Shown: positions 1 through 10,600 of the stretch, in pieces
Numbering within the stretch: position 1 is the stretch's first letter
How the letters are laid out: every line of letters starts with the position of its first letter
Assembly (NCBI GenBank): GCA_022925895.1
Contig: JAKSYS010000693.1
Span: 1-32,681 of the forward strand
Origin: Fragilaria crotonensis
Taxonomy: Eukaryota > Bacillariophyta > Fragilariophyceae > Fragilariales > Fragilariaceae
Direction of reading: 5' to 3'
DNA length: 32,681 nucleotides
Position numbers and translations under genes: made by a program
Notes under the pieces: generated by a model
Database searches by the model: none
What the model saw: only the letters and a program-made list of their open reading frames with translations
What the model was told of the DNA's origin: nothing

Positions 1-186
1 TCGGCACTCGATCGTATGAACGACAAACTCGTCGAACGTGTCAAATGGCATTTGACATTTCGGGTAGTTCGTACGAAATTAGTTAGAGACCGGACAGTAC
101 AGCGTATCATGTTTCACATTTCGATGGATGACTCACAGTAGCACAGTACAACGATGGCATCGCAGTCCAGTGCAGCGTAGGTTTCA
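1..186 (-). repeat. Left (3') LTR, partial
   Basis: This sequence recurs at 6788-6974 with two substitutions and one single-C length difference, so the copies are about 98 percent identical. The outer part lies before the window. On the minus strand the LTR would begin TGAAAC at 186. The two copies also share the next five bases (ATTCT, to 191 and 6979), so the exact edge is uncertain. Positions 40-56 form a near-perfect palindrome with arms GTCAAATG and CATTTGAC. Confidence 0.9.
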
Positions 187-248
187 ATTCTCCTTTCATC
201 CATAAATGCTGAAACAAAACACAAAACGTCAGTTAAAATATATACGAG

Positions 249-989
249 TCAAACGAGGGTTACAGTTTGAACAAGAGACACAAGGGTTTGGGTGGCCGTT
301 ACCATCCTTGGACCAGTTTGCGGACGCGTTCGAAACTCACGATTTAGTCCTTTCGTAAGAAAATCCGCCCACTGCTCCTGAGTGTCGACCTTCACGATGG
401 CGACCGTGCCATCACGCACGTGCTGCCAGAAGAAGTGCCACTTCACCTGGAAGTACTTCGTGCGGTTGGTAATGCGTTGGTTTACGGCAAGAAGAAGGGC
501 GCCATTGTTGTCCTCGAAGACTTGACACTTGATCGTCGACGTGAACGTGCGAGGAAGTTTGATGCCGGAGGCGACTTCCTGGAGCATGGAACGGAGAGGC
601 AAGAGCGTACGCATCGCGGAGCTGAGAGCGGAGTATTCGGCTTCGAGCGTGGACAAGGAGATCTCACTTTGGAGGTGAGATTTCCACAAAATGGGACATC
701 CGCCGAGCGTGATGATGTACCCAGTTCGAGACTTCGCGGAGGTCGGAGAACGATCGGGATCACGGCCATGGAGACCGGCGAAGTCGGCGTCGACATAACA
801 GTCGAGATCCAGCGTGCCGGTGGGCTTGACGATCATGCCCATGTCGCTCGTGCGATGCAAGTAGCGAACGAGAGTTTTGACGGCGGACGCGTGGCTTCGT
901 TTCGGGCTGTGGCAGAACCTGGCGACCTGGCTGACGGCGAACGCGATGTCGGGGCGAGTGTTTGTGGACAAATAGGAGCATGCCGACAA
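249..989 (-). pseudogene. RNase H domain and Pol C-terminus
   Basis: This open stretch encodes the end of the RT thumb (TRPDIAFAVSQVARF) and the copia RNase H domain. Its acidic residues are visible in DADFAG, LEAEYSA and EDNNGA, followed by the usual KWHFF and ADFLTK motifs. It degrades the RNA strand of the RNA:DNA hybrid. The upstream join to RT needs a frame change near 980-1020. The stop lies about 60 bp before the polypurine tract, as expected for the end of a Pol frame. Confidence 0.88.
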
Positions 990-1963
990 TTGAACGGTAG
1001 CTCCACGTTTCCGTCATGGGAGGTCCATCGGGGTCGATTCAAGTGCGGCCTGAGCGGCTGGCGTCCAATTGTAATTGCTGTCGGACATGCCAGTCGCTTC
1101 CTTGATCTTTGAATGAGACCTTTCTGGGTGAGGGTCAGCGTGCCATTCGTAGCGTCGCGAGTGAAATTGATGCCGAGGAAGTCGGTAAACGTGCCCTCGC
1201 GAGTAAAACTTAAGTTCTTCGCTTCCAAGTTGGCGAAGAGCTTGTCAAGGTCATTTTGGTCGCGATAGGCGATACCTAAATCATCGACATATAGAACGAC
1301 CATAATTGTATCTTTGTAGAGTAGACACGGGTCGTTAGCGCAGGCTTTAAAGCCTTCCTCGCGCAAGGCCTCCGACAAGTGCTGGTACCAAAGTCGTGGC
1401 GCCACACTCAAGCCATAAAGGCTTTTCAAAGTCGAGGCACGTGGCGTGGCCTCTCGGAGAGTGGAATCCACGTGGCAAATGGATCCAGACTGGATCCGAA
1501 AGCGGGGCTTGAACGAACGCGCTGCTGAAGTCAATTGTGCAAGTTTTCCAGTTCAAAGTAAGTGAGAGAACTAGGAACAACCGTACAGTACTCCAAGCCA
1601 CGACTGGGGCAAAAGTCTCCTGAACGTTTTCTTGAGATCGCCTCTTACACAGTAGCGTGCCTTGTACTTACTGATAGTACCATCGGGAGTACGTTTGCGA
1701 CGAAACACCCAAGTACCGGGCAAAATTCGAGTCTTGGCTTCCGTGATCGGCACTTCGATCCATGTACCGTTTTTCTGCAAACTTTGAATTTCGTCGTTTG
1801 CAGCCTTCAGCCATTTTTCGATGTTGTCGCGATCCGCCATCGCTTCGCTGAAGCTCAGAGTGTCAGGATCGCTGACACTCGCCTTATACGATGAGAGGTG
1901 GCGAAAGACACTCGGCGACTTCGTTGTACAGCCATTCGAGGAAGTTCCATCGAATTCGGCCAT
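990..1963 (-). pseudogene. Reverse transcriptase (RVT_2) (frame-broken)
   Basis: The start of the copia-type RT domain (WLKAANDEI, then WVFRRKR) is in the frame from 1963. The palm segment with the first catalytic Asp (IDFSSAF) is in the frame from 1601, and the second catalytic motif YVDD lies at about 1280-1291 in the frame from 1534. The switches occur near an A run at about 1640 and a T run at about 1427. The domain copies the element RNA to cDNA. All key motifs are present, so loss of function is not shown by the residues, only by the frames. Confidence 0.87.
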
Positions 1964-3539
1964 GTAACCGTGTCCTTGTTGTCCGTCGTATCCGAGGCGG
2001 ACAGGTGCCGAACGATTGCGAGTGGAGCGACGAGGTTCGTGTTTAACAGGTGTGCTCTTTGCTTTTGTTGCTTTCGGACGACTGGTTGCTCGCTCACTTT
2101 GTTGTCTTTCGTTCGCAGGACGAATTGGAGTCGGCGACGATGGGAAGAGTTTGACTGGAGTTGGAGTCGGAAGTTGCGGCGCAATCGGCAGGCGGTTGCG
2201 GAGTCGCCTCCCTTGGAGTCAGCAACGGAGTGGCAGGGGAGGAGGCACAACGACTGGTGGTGGCGTCGCGATTTGCTCCCTTGGAGGCGGCAACGGAGTT
2301 GACAGCGGAGGCGGAGCGACTGGGAGAACCTGAGGAGGAGTCGCGTTGTCGAGAGCGGTTGCGACGCGTTGCATCTGGGAGAGGAGTTCGTTTGCTTGCT
2401 CGTAGTCGGTGGACTCAGCAATCAGCCTTTCTTCGTCTTCGTCGTCGAGGACGTATTGGAACGTAGAGTCTCGGAACATTCGTTGCCAGCAATCATCGTT
2501 GAAGTTCGGAAGGTCGTCGGCGGAAGCGGGAACAGTTGCGAACCAATCGTCGAAGACGATATGAAACTGTGGGGTGATGTACCCCGTTTGAGGATTCAGG
2601 ACGAGAGGGACCGAGCTGGCGTGTTTGTCGGAGAATCCGAGGTTGACAGTTCGAGTTGAGCGAGGAGTCCAACGTGGCAATTTCTTGCCATCCGAGATCA
2701 TTTTGTCGAGGACGTAAACTGGACATCCCCAAACGTGGACGTCCATCAATTTCTTTTGCTCCCAACGAGTCTTTGTGAAGACGTCGTGCGGGGAAAGGCC
2801 AGTTCGTGGGTCAGGCATGTGGTTCACTAGGAACACAGCATGCTTGACGGCGAGGGGCCAAAGTGTGGGGTCGGCGACATCTGGCCAATGGATGGCCGAA
2901 TGCAGCATCATAGTTCGTGCGATCGCCATGATTGTTCGGATGTTGCGTTCGGCGATTCCGTTATGATGGTGAGCGCCGACGCCAGCGAATCGGATGACTT
3001 GTTGGAACTCAGAGAGGTTGCGAGAGAACTCGGCGGACGTGAACGTTTTTGAGTTGTCGGCGAGATACTCTTGCGGCGTCACTCCTGTGTTGCGGCACAT
3101 TCGCTCGAAGCTTTCTTTTGCCTTGAGCGTTTCATGGGAGTTCAAACTTACTTGATGCTCCACAAAAATAAACCCGGAGGCGTGGTCAACGAAGATGCAA
3201 CCACCAGTATACATGTCGTCGAGTTTCGTTTTTCCAGCGGAGGTAAGTAGACGTCCACGAGTGCTGCAAATAAAATGGTCGACGGAGATGCGTTGACCCG
3301 GGAGAAGATTGTCTGTTTTGAGCGTGCGCTCTATCTTTGACGATCGACGAAGGCGTCGTGCCAGGAATGGACGTCGATGTTGCTTGCCATATTGGCAGGC
3401 GGCGCATTTTGGGAACGAGGTAAGTCGACATGCGGCGGTTTGCAATCGGCGACTTTCTTCCGTTTGCTGACGACACGAACGCAGGATGAATTGAACCTTT
3501 TGAAACCGACGTGACCCAAGCGATAGTGCCAACGAAGCA
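1964..3539 (-). pseudogene. Integrase (DDE, GAG-pre-integrase)
   Basis: The His pair of the zinc-binding HHCC domain is seen near 3500-3530 (WHYRLGH) and the Cys pair (CAAC) near 3400, with a frame change between them at about 3470-3500. The catalytic core follows: Asp in SVDHFI, Asp in LADNSKTF and Glu in NGIAERN, at residues 85, 159 and 195 of the frame starting at 3532. That gives the canonical D,D-35-E spacing between the last two. A C-terminal region with a chromo-like segment and a Pro-rich tail continues to about 2220, then changes frame. Integrase joins the cDNA ends to host DNA. Confidence 0.88.
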
Positions 3540-5044
3540 ATTCTTTCTCTGCTTCGTTAAGGTTGAGGTTCCTTTCGTGGACGGTGTTCACGATCGAAAC
3601 GAGAGCGTCGGCGGCCTTGAAAGGATCGGTTGCGTTGTACGCTTCCGAAGTTGGGAGATTGTTCTGCGGGTTGACGTTTGCCGTGACGGGTCCTCGGTTG
3701 GCGTCGTTCGGGACGCCACTGAGCGTCAGACGATTCGGTTCGATGGTGATCGTTTCGTCAGGGTAAGTCTGGAGGAGACTGGACGTCGAGAGGAGGCGAA
3801 CCTTGATGTTGGGAACGTGGAACGCGGGAACTTTGAGAAGTCGGAGGTTTCCGAGCTGATCGTGGACAGCCCAAGTGACTTCGCCTTGGCCTTTGATTTG
3901 GAGACCCTTCGCGATGCCCTTGAGTTGCGTGATCGTTCCGGGCGACGTGACGGGGCCTTCGAAATCGGAGATGTCGGGAGTGATGGAAATGCTTGCGCCC
4001 GAGTCCCAAATGATGGGGCTCGTGTTTGCTTTGGGTCCGAGGGCTTCTCGCATGCGAGCGGGAGCCTGAAGAGCCATGCGAAGCGGCGTAGAATGACACG
4101 CCAGATGAACGTGCGAAAGGATTTTGTTGGCGGCTGCACGTTGATGAAACGTGAGCGGAGCGATCGCGAACGGGTGGGGCGAGTTGGCGGGTGCCACAGG
4201 GCAATACTTCGCGGTTCGTGGCGACGAACGGGGCGTTTGGAGCACCAGGAAGGACACGAACGCTTGTTTTGTATCCCTCTCCCTTTGGCCTGTGGTAGGC
4301 GGCAACGGAGCAGGGCGACGAGAATTGCGAAGCTTGTCGGCGCGACGTTGGAGACGGAGTGCGCGTTCTTTGAGAGTCGCGAAGTGACGAAAGTCGTCGC
4401 GCTCAGCAGCGTAGGAGGTCGCGAAGCGACGTATCCCGTTGTCGGAGACGGAGGGTACGAACGGTGCAGCTTGTTGGCGCGAATTCCTGAATTGAAGCGT
4501 GGCGGAGCGAACGACTTCTTGAGGAGTCGCGAGAAACGACGACGTTGATTGCGAGTGAACGGAGGCGAGGAGGGCCGTCGAGGCAACGGGAGGTTGCTTT
4601 AGGAGCGTTGACGGGAAGACCGAGAGAAAGAGAAGGATGACCCAAACGGTAGGAGCGAACGCGAGCGTTGGGTGGCGGAGCAAAACTTGGTGAAGATTGT
4701 TGGCGACCCAAGCCAAAATGGTCGACCATGGGATGGCGGATGCCATAGATAGCCAAAGTAACCAAATTAGGAACAATGGCACAGATGGCAAGGAAAAGAG
4801 CAAAAGTAGCCATGGGTTCGCACCTCGGATGAGGTTTAGAGCGAACGAGGAGAGACGTGATGTTTGGCTTGACTGGAAAGTCAAGCAACCAAACGGAGGG
4901 ATCCGGCGCCAACATGCTGAGATTTGCCCTTGGCGACGGTGCCGGAGCAGGAGGACGACGTTCTCCACCGGTGTGAGTGGCGGTCGTGTGCGTGACAGTC
5001 CAACGACGACACTTCTCGCACCAGTTGAAGGTTTTATCCTTCAC
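3540..5044 (-). pseudogene. Gag-Pol linker and aspartic protease (frame-broken)
   Basis: After the zinc knuckle the minus strand encodes a second Cys/His cluster (WCEKC then H and H, about 4980-5025), a Pro-rich stretch, and two hydrophobic segments (about 4745-4813 and 4603-4668). A long Arg/Gln-rich segment follows. The retroviral-type aspartic protease has its active-site motif WDSGAS at about 3991-4008. The frame ending at 4968 is open through the protease into the integrase zinc-binding region. The protease would cleave the polyprotein. The hydrophobic part is odd for a copia polyprotein and is raised as a finding. One frame change is needed between 5044 and about 4700. Confidence 0.8.
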
Positions 5045-6347
5045 TTTCTTGGAATTGCTAGTTCCGGGAAGTGGTGGAATTGTGCGCCAGGATTTATGTT
5101 TGTTGGTGCGATCCTGGCGGGACCCAGAGAGGAGGACGATCCGGACTTACGATTGAGCTCCGGACACTTGTTCGCCCAATGACCGGGTTTCCACACTTGT
5201 GGCAATTGCCCTTCTTCGTTGGAGTTTCGGTCCCGGATGCCTGGGACTGAATCAACGTAAGTACCTCGGCTCGGGAGATACCTGCGGGGCAGTTGCGACA
5301 TTGCCAAACGTCGCAGACGGAGCTCGGACATCAGGTGCATGACTCGCTGGAGGCCATTCCTTTCTGTCAAATTGCGTACGGTACGCGTCTTCAGCTTGGC
5401 GACAAATATCTTGGACGTCAATTTCTCGGCGACCATGTGAGCATGGGCGCCTGACTTTCCTTGTATCCGATGTCGAGCGCCTGATCAAGTCGCTGCTTCG
5501 TCGAACGAGAGGAAAGCGGAAGTCTTCGTTCCGGCTCCTCCGGCCAAAGAAAGTCTTGAGCATCGTGAGCGTGAGGTTGTGGTCGTACTGACCTGCCGTC
5601 GTGAGCTCACGTGCGTCCTTGCGATAATCGGCGGCGAGGGCTTCAAGGTTTTCGCCGGCGTACTGGGACGGGTGGCGAGCCTTGATCGCGGCCTTCAGGT
5701 CTTCAAGCGCTCGATCGACGTCGACTGGATCGTCTTGATGAGCTGGAGCCAGACGACGTGAAACGAGTCGTCGTCGTCCATCTTCTCTTTGATCTTGCTC
5801 ATGAGAGGGGTCGAGAGACGAGAGAAGGAACTTGGTGGCGGCGAGGTCGTTCGACTTGTCGTACTTGTCGTAACGAAGAATCTGCTGGGAGCTGAGAGTC
5901 TTTGCTGTCGCGACGGTGTAGCGAGAGTGTCCTGACGACGTTCGTCATCACGGAGGAGCTTTCGGGATCGGGGAGATAGGCGATGGTATCCATCCCACAA
6001 TCGACAAGATGGTCCCAAACGGCATTCTGGAAGTCAACGAGACTGCTCGCTTGGGTAAAGAGGGTCGTCATGCCGGTACGACGAAAGTTGTACCCCTTTT
6101 GTGAGGCGGAGGCATGGACAGGGCGGAGTTGATTTGGTGACGTGATGTCGTCGGCGGCGCTCGGATCGAGGCCGACCCAGCCAGGAGCTGGCTTACCGCC
6201 AGTCCAAGCGGACCAATCATCCCTAGAAAGGGGAACAATGTTGCCCATAATGGGCTTATCGGGCCTATCAGAGGCGACGATAGGGTCGGAGACAGGTGGC
6301 GTCGGGGACGCGGTGACGGGGTCAGAAGTTGGAGTCGGAGACGCCAT
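5041..6347 (-). pseudogene. Gag region with CCHC zinc knuckle (frame-broken)
   Basis: The reading begins at the ATG at 6347 (MASPTPTSD) and carries a Gag-like helical domain. The frame is 2 (by modulo 3) down to about 5950, then switches near 5945, 5810 and 5690, and again around 5470-5530. The zinc knuckle lies near 5170-5200: a CHKCG half is in one frame and KPGHWANKC in the next, the break sitting in an A run. Each break I examined can be explained by a one-base change in a short homopolymer, so the copy may be intact in the organism. In the family, Gag forms the virus-like particle and the knuckle binds the element RNA. A run of D residues (MDDDDS) lies near 5775. Confidence 0.8.
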
Positions 6348-6787
6348 CTCGGAGAGATCAGGAAGACGAACTTGGGAAGCTCTTGAATAGGACTAGCACG
6401 GCGTGCTTTTAAACGTAGAATAAGTAGCCTAGTTGGTAACTTAGGCGCTCGGAGAGACTTGCTTGTAGGTTGGTAACCGTAGAGTAGTCAACGGCGTTGA
6501 CTTAGAGCTGCAGCGTAGACGATTGCGGAGCAATCGGGAAATAGATCCTTGGAAAGGATCAATTTGAGTCCTTGGAAAGGAGACAATAAATTCCTTTAGA
6601 GAGGAATTGGCTTGCCTGGAAGGAAGCGTGAGGGGGTTAGCCTATAGATTGGGCAAAATAACCACTTGAGACTATCACCGGAGATGATACTCTAATCGTA
6701 GAAAATAGTACGTAGTACCGTAGGAAAATTACTGTAGGAAGGTTTCACACAAAGTACGTTCTGAGAAATTATAAGCTACAGTAAAAT
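6348..6787 (-). other. LTR/leader region of the copia element
   Basis: No gene is visible between the Gag start at 6347 and the mapped LTR part. The stretch must hold the rest of the 5' LTR, the primer-binding site and the leader. A 12-base direct repeat CCTTGGAAAGGA occurs at 6547 and 6570, itself near-palindromic, and related blocks follow (about 6590-6625). I could not match a tRNA 3' end with confidence. Confidence 0.6.
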
Positions 6788-6974
6788 TCGGCACTCGATC
6801 GTATGAACGACAAACTCGTCGAACGTGTCAAATGGCATTTGACATTTCGGGTAGTTCGTACGAAATTAGTTAGAGACCGGACAGTACAGCGTATCATGTT
6901 TCACATTACGATGGATGACCTCACAGTAGCACAGTACAACGATGGAATCGCAGTCCAGTGCAGCGTAGGTTTCA
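6788..6974 (-). repeat. Right (5') LTR, minimum extent
   Basis: This is the second copy of the sequence at 1-186. The LTR probably extends to lower coordinates than 6788, but the matching part of the left copy is outside the window, so the inner edge cannot be placed. A TTATAA core at about 6769-6774 could be the TATA box for leftward transcription of the element; this is inference. Confidence 0.85.
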
Positions 6975-6979
6975 ATTCT

Positions 6980-7604
6980 GATGATTGATGATCCAAAAGG
7001 GATGGTACAGGTATACAAGTACGCCTGGTACAGGAACCTTGTACTTGTACCAGGGGTAGAGGTGTACTATATGGTAGTGTGCTAATCCGGTGCTGGAGTA
7101 GTTTGTGCCACGTAGTTTGTAGTACAAGGTACAGTACCAGGTACCAGGTACCAGGTACTGTACCAGGTACCAGGTACAAGTACAAGTACAAGTACAAGTA
7201 CAAGTACAAGTACAACATACAAGTGAGAAACGCGTACAGTACGACGTACGCTACTGGTAGAACTCGTGGATGTATACTGTAACCTTCTACTAGAGATAAC
7301 ATACTGTAGCGTGTACTACTATATATTTTATCCATTATCAGTGTGCAGAGTCAGCCATCAGGATGCGTAGTGACGGATAGACCACAAACGGAGATAGCCA
7401 TCCAAATCCTAGAAACGCTACCCATTCTCCTGGCTGCCATCGCGGTATCATGTCGTTTCTTCTTTGTGCCGCGACTCTGAAACCTCATCCCGATTACTGT
7501 CTGTTACCTACCAAATCGTAATCCTTGCAACAGTCACAGTTGGAGCCTTAAGCAGTTTAAGCCGCGAGAACGGATCAATCCACAAGAACAACGACAGCAA
7601 CATC
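6980..7604. other. Intergenic: copia flank, GTAC-rich repeats, NAT10 promoter
   Basis: This holds the host DNA beside the retrotransposon and the upstream region of the NAT10 gene. Tandem TACCAGG and TACAAG units fill 7130-7216 (annotated separately). Overlapping ORFs here are repeat translations (LYLYLY or KYKYKY) and are not supported as genes. An in-frame ATG at 7464 precedes the chosen NAT10 start by 47 codons that match no part of the family. Confidence 0.6.
7130..7216. repeat. Tandem TACCAGG / (TACAAG)6 microsatellite
   Basis: Four TACCAGG-type units at about 7142-7174 lead into six perfect TACAAG hexamers at 7175-7210 and one variant (TACAAC). The segment GGTACAAGTACAAG at 7173-7186 is the exact reverse complement of 7038-7051, so a stem of 14 bp with a loop of about 120 bases is possible. 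Confidence 0.85.
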
Positions 7605-10600
7605 ATGGTTCGCAAGCGACTGGACGAACGCGTCCGAACCTTATTGGAAACGTGCGTCCAGACTGGAGAGCGCTCCATGTTGGTGTTGGTGGGCGACCAC
7701 GGCAAAGATCAGGTTCCCAATTTGCACTACCTTCTCTCGAAATCATCTATGAAGGCGCGTCCAAGTGTCTTATGGTGTTACAAGAAGGAACTCGGATTCT
7801 CAACTCATAAGAAGAAGCGCATGAAGAAAATGAAAACAAAAATGAAGGGTCTTGCCAAATCGGAATCGGACATGGACAACTTTGAATTGTTCCTGTCGCA
7901 GACTGACATTAATTGGTGTTATTACAAAGACACTCACCGCGTCTTGGGAACTACCGTCGGCATGTTGGTCTTGCAAGATTTTGAAGCGCTCACGCCGAAT
8001 TTGTTGGCACGTACCATTGAAACCGTTCAAGGGGGTGGACTAATTGTCTTCTTGTTAAGGACTGTAAAGTCCTTGAAGCAACTCTATGCCATGAGCATGG
8101 ACGTCCACGCGAGGTATCGAACAGAAGCACAGGCCGATGTCGTGCCGCGATTCAATGAACGATTCATACTTTCGTTGGGAAAGTGTCACAATTGTCTGGT
8201 GTGTGATGACGAGCTCAATATATTGCCGCTTTCAAAGTCAGCGTTGAAGCGTCTGGGGCAAGAAAATCAGGTTGAGAAGGGAGACGCCGGAGAAGTAGTG
8301 GCTCTAGAAACCGCAGACGAAAGAGAGTTGGCGGCTCTGAAAGAATCGCTTGCTGACACACCTCACGTTGGCGTTTTGGTGGATTTGACCAAAACACTGG
8401 ATCAGGCCAAGGCGTTGTTGGTTTTCTTGGAGGCCTGTTCAGATGTCACATCCAGCAGGGGCACCATCGCCATGACCGCAGCACGTGGTCGAGGCAAATC
8501 AGCAGCCATGGGACTGTGCTTGGCAGGAGCCTTGTCATTGGGTTACAGCAATATTGGGGTCACAGCGCCGGAACCAGAAAACCTGGTGTCGGTCTTTGAT
8601 TTCATTGTCCGAGGATTGAATGCCTTGAAATTTCAAGAGCATATGGACTACACCCTGAAATACAATGCAGCCCGTGGAAGAGATGAAACCAAGTGCATCG
8701 TTGCAATCCAGATGCATCGGAGTCATCGACAAGTTATTCAATACATTGCACCGAATGAAGCGGACAAGTTGGCTTCGGCGGAACTGGTTGCAATTGATGA
8801 AGCTGCCGCTATCCCACTCCCCGTGGTCAAGAAATTGATGAATCCGGATCGCCTCACATTCTTGAGTTCGACCATCAACGGCTACGAGGGCACAGGGCGG
8901 GCTCTCAGTCTGAAGTTGATTAAGGACTTGCGAGACCGCAAGTCTTCTGGAATCGGGGAGGCCAATGCTGCTGCGAACGCCATTGCCGGGCCCAAGGCTA
9001 AGAAGGGCGAAGTCAAAATACACGAGCAGCGATGGGCAGCTGCCGCAACCGCAGCGGCTGAGTCGTCGGGATCCAGTTCATTGAAAGAGGTCTCACTGTC
9101 GACTCCGATTCGTTACGCCCCAGGTGATCCCATTGAAAGCTGGTTGAACAAGCTCTTGTGTCTCGACTGGTACGTACGGTGGTGTGTTGACGAATTCCTG
9201 CTATTTGCGCACATTGCCTTACACGACGTTCTATAGCGGCAACAATGTAAGCCTCAAACTTTCTGGTGGGGCACCTGCTCCGACAGACTGTGAACTCTAT
9301 AGCGTCGACAGAGACGCGCTCTTCTCCTATCACAAACTCTCTGAGGCTTTTCTACAAAAGCTCATGGGGCTCTACACAAGCGCTCACTACAAGAATTCGC
9401 CGAACGACTTGCAAATGCTTTCTGACGCGCCCGCTCACTCTGTCTTCTGCCTCTTGTCCCCATCTGCGGAGAAGATTCCGACAGCCTTCCCGACATTCTT
9501 GCCGTTGTGCAGGTAGCGTTGGAAGGTAAGGTATCTCGCAAGTCTGTCGAAGCGCAATTGGCCAGGGGTCATCGATCGGCTGGTGATATGATTCCTTGGA
9601 CAGTATCCCAGCAATTTGGAGATTCCAAATTTGCTGGATTGAGCGGCGCTCGTATTGTCCGAATAGCCACGCATCCTTCACTCCAAGGTATGGGATACGG
9701 TTCACGAGCAGTCGAGCTCCTATATCGATTCTACAACGGAGAAATGATAAATCTGGGCGGAGGCGACGACGATGATGATGACCAGAGTGAGGATGGTGAC
9801 GACGAGGACGATGAAGACGATGATGATGAAGGCGGTGAAGTCGTCAAGGTAAAAGGCATTCAAGGAGAACGACTAGCTCCACGAAAGGAGCTTCCACCGC
9901 TTTTACTACCCCTTACTGAAGTTGAGGCACCAAGACTGGATTGGTTGGGTACTTCCTTCGGATTGACAGAAGAACTTCATCGATTTTGGACTCGCGCTGG
10001 CATGAGACTCCTGTACCTCCGCCAAACATCAAACGAGCTCACTGGTGAGCACTCCGCCATTATGGTACGCGCATTACCTAGACGGACGGGTGTAGATGAC
10101 GCCTGGTTGCCTGCCTTTGTTGGCGACACCAAAAGGAGAATTCTGTCCCTACTTAGCGGTCCATTCCGTCACGTCAATGTCAGACTTGCGATGGCAGTCC
10201 TTGAGAATCTCGACAGTGTGCCTGCATCGACAGAGTCCAGCTCCGCACTTCAGACTCGAACAGGATCGTCGACTGCCAAGATTGAAGTCGACGAGTTGAA
10301 CTATTTCCTGACGCCGCACGATATGAAGCGATTAGAACTTTACGGAAGAAATCTCTGCGATCACCACTTGGTCACTGATCTTATTCCGAGCATTGCTCGG
10401 CTCTACTTCACGAGTCGTTTTGGCGCTGAGTTTAGTATTTCAAGCGTTCAAGCTGCCCTCCTGTGTGGCATCGGGTGCAAAATCGTGAAGTCGACAGTCT
10501 CACCTCCGAACTCGGACTCCTCTAACCAAGTTCTCGCCATGTTCAATAAGGCCGTTCGCAAGATCTCCATTGCTCTTAATTCCATTGTGGAAGAACACGA

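Larger units (their letters stand above)
1..6979 (-). mobile_element. Ty1/copia LTR retrotransposon (CoDi-like)
   Basis: The element reads right to left. From high to low coordinates the minus strand encodes Gag, a CCHC zinc knuckle, an aspartic protease, a DDE integrase, a YVDD reverse transcriptase and RNase H. Integrase before reverse transcriptase is the Ty1/copia order. A direct repeat of about 187 bp (1-186 and 6788-6974) flanks it and is read as LTR sequence. The window starts inside the left LTR, so the target duplication cannot be tested. Next to the left LTR the minus strand is purine rich (GGATGAAAGGAGA), a fair polypurine tract. I could not assign a primer-binding site. The coding region is split over all three frames, mostly at homopolymers. 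The name CoDi (diatom copia lineages) rests on family knowledge, not on a search. Confidence 0.93.

Noticed and set aside
420-1112. 230-codon open frame on the plus strand
   Set aside because: It is the antisense of RT and RNase H of the copia element; residues show no family pattern while the minus strand shows all motifs.
3511-4548. 345-codon open frame on the plus strand
   Set aside because: It is antisense to the protease and pre-integrase region, with Arg/Glu-rich shadow composition.
6348-6480. A primer-binding site for a tRNA next to the 5' LTR
   Set aside because: Several TGGT-like words exist but none pairs convincingly with a tRNA 3' end, and the LTR inner edge is unknown.
7175-7216. 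Possible CRISPR-like or structured array
   Set aside because: Units are six bases with no spacers; it is a microsatellite.
7464-7604. Upstream in-frame ATG for NAT10
   Set aside because: The 47 extra codons match nothing in the family; MVRKR at 7605 is the conserved start.
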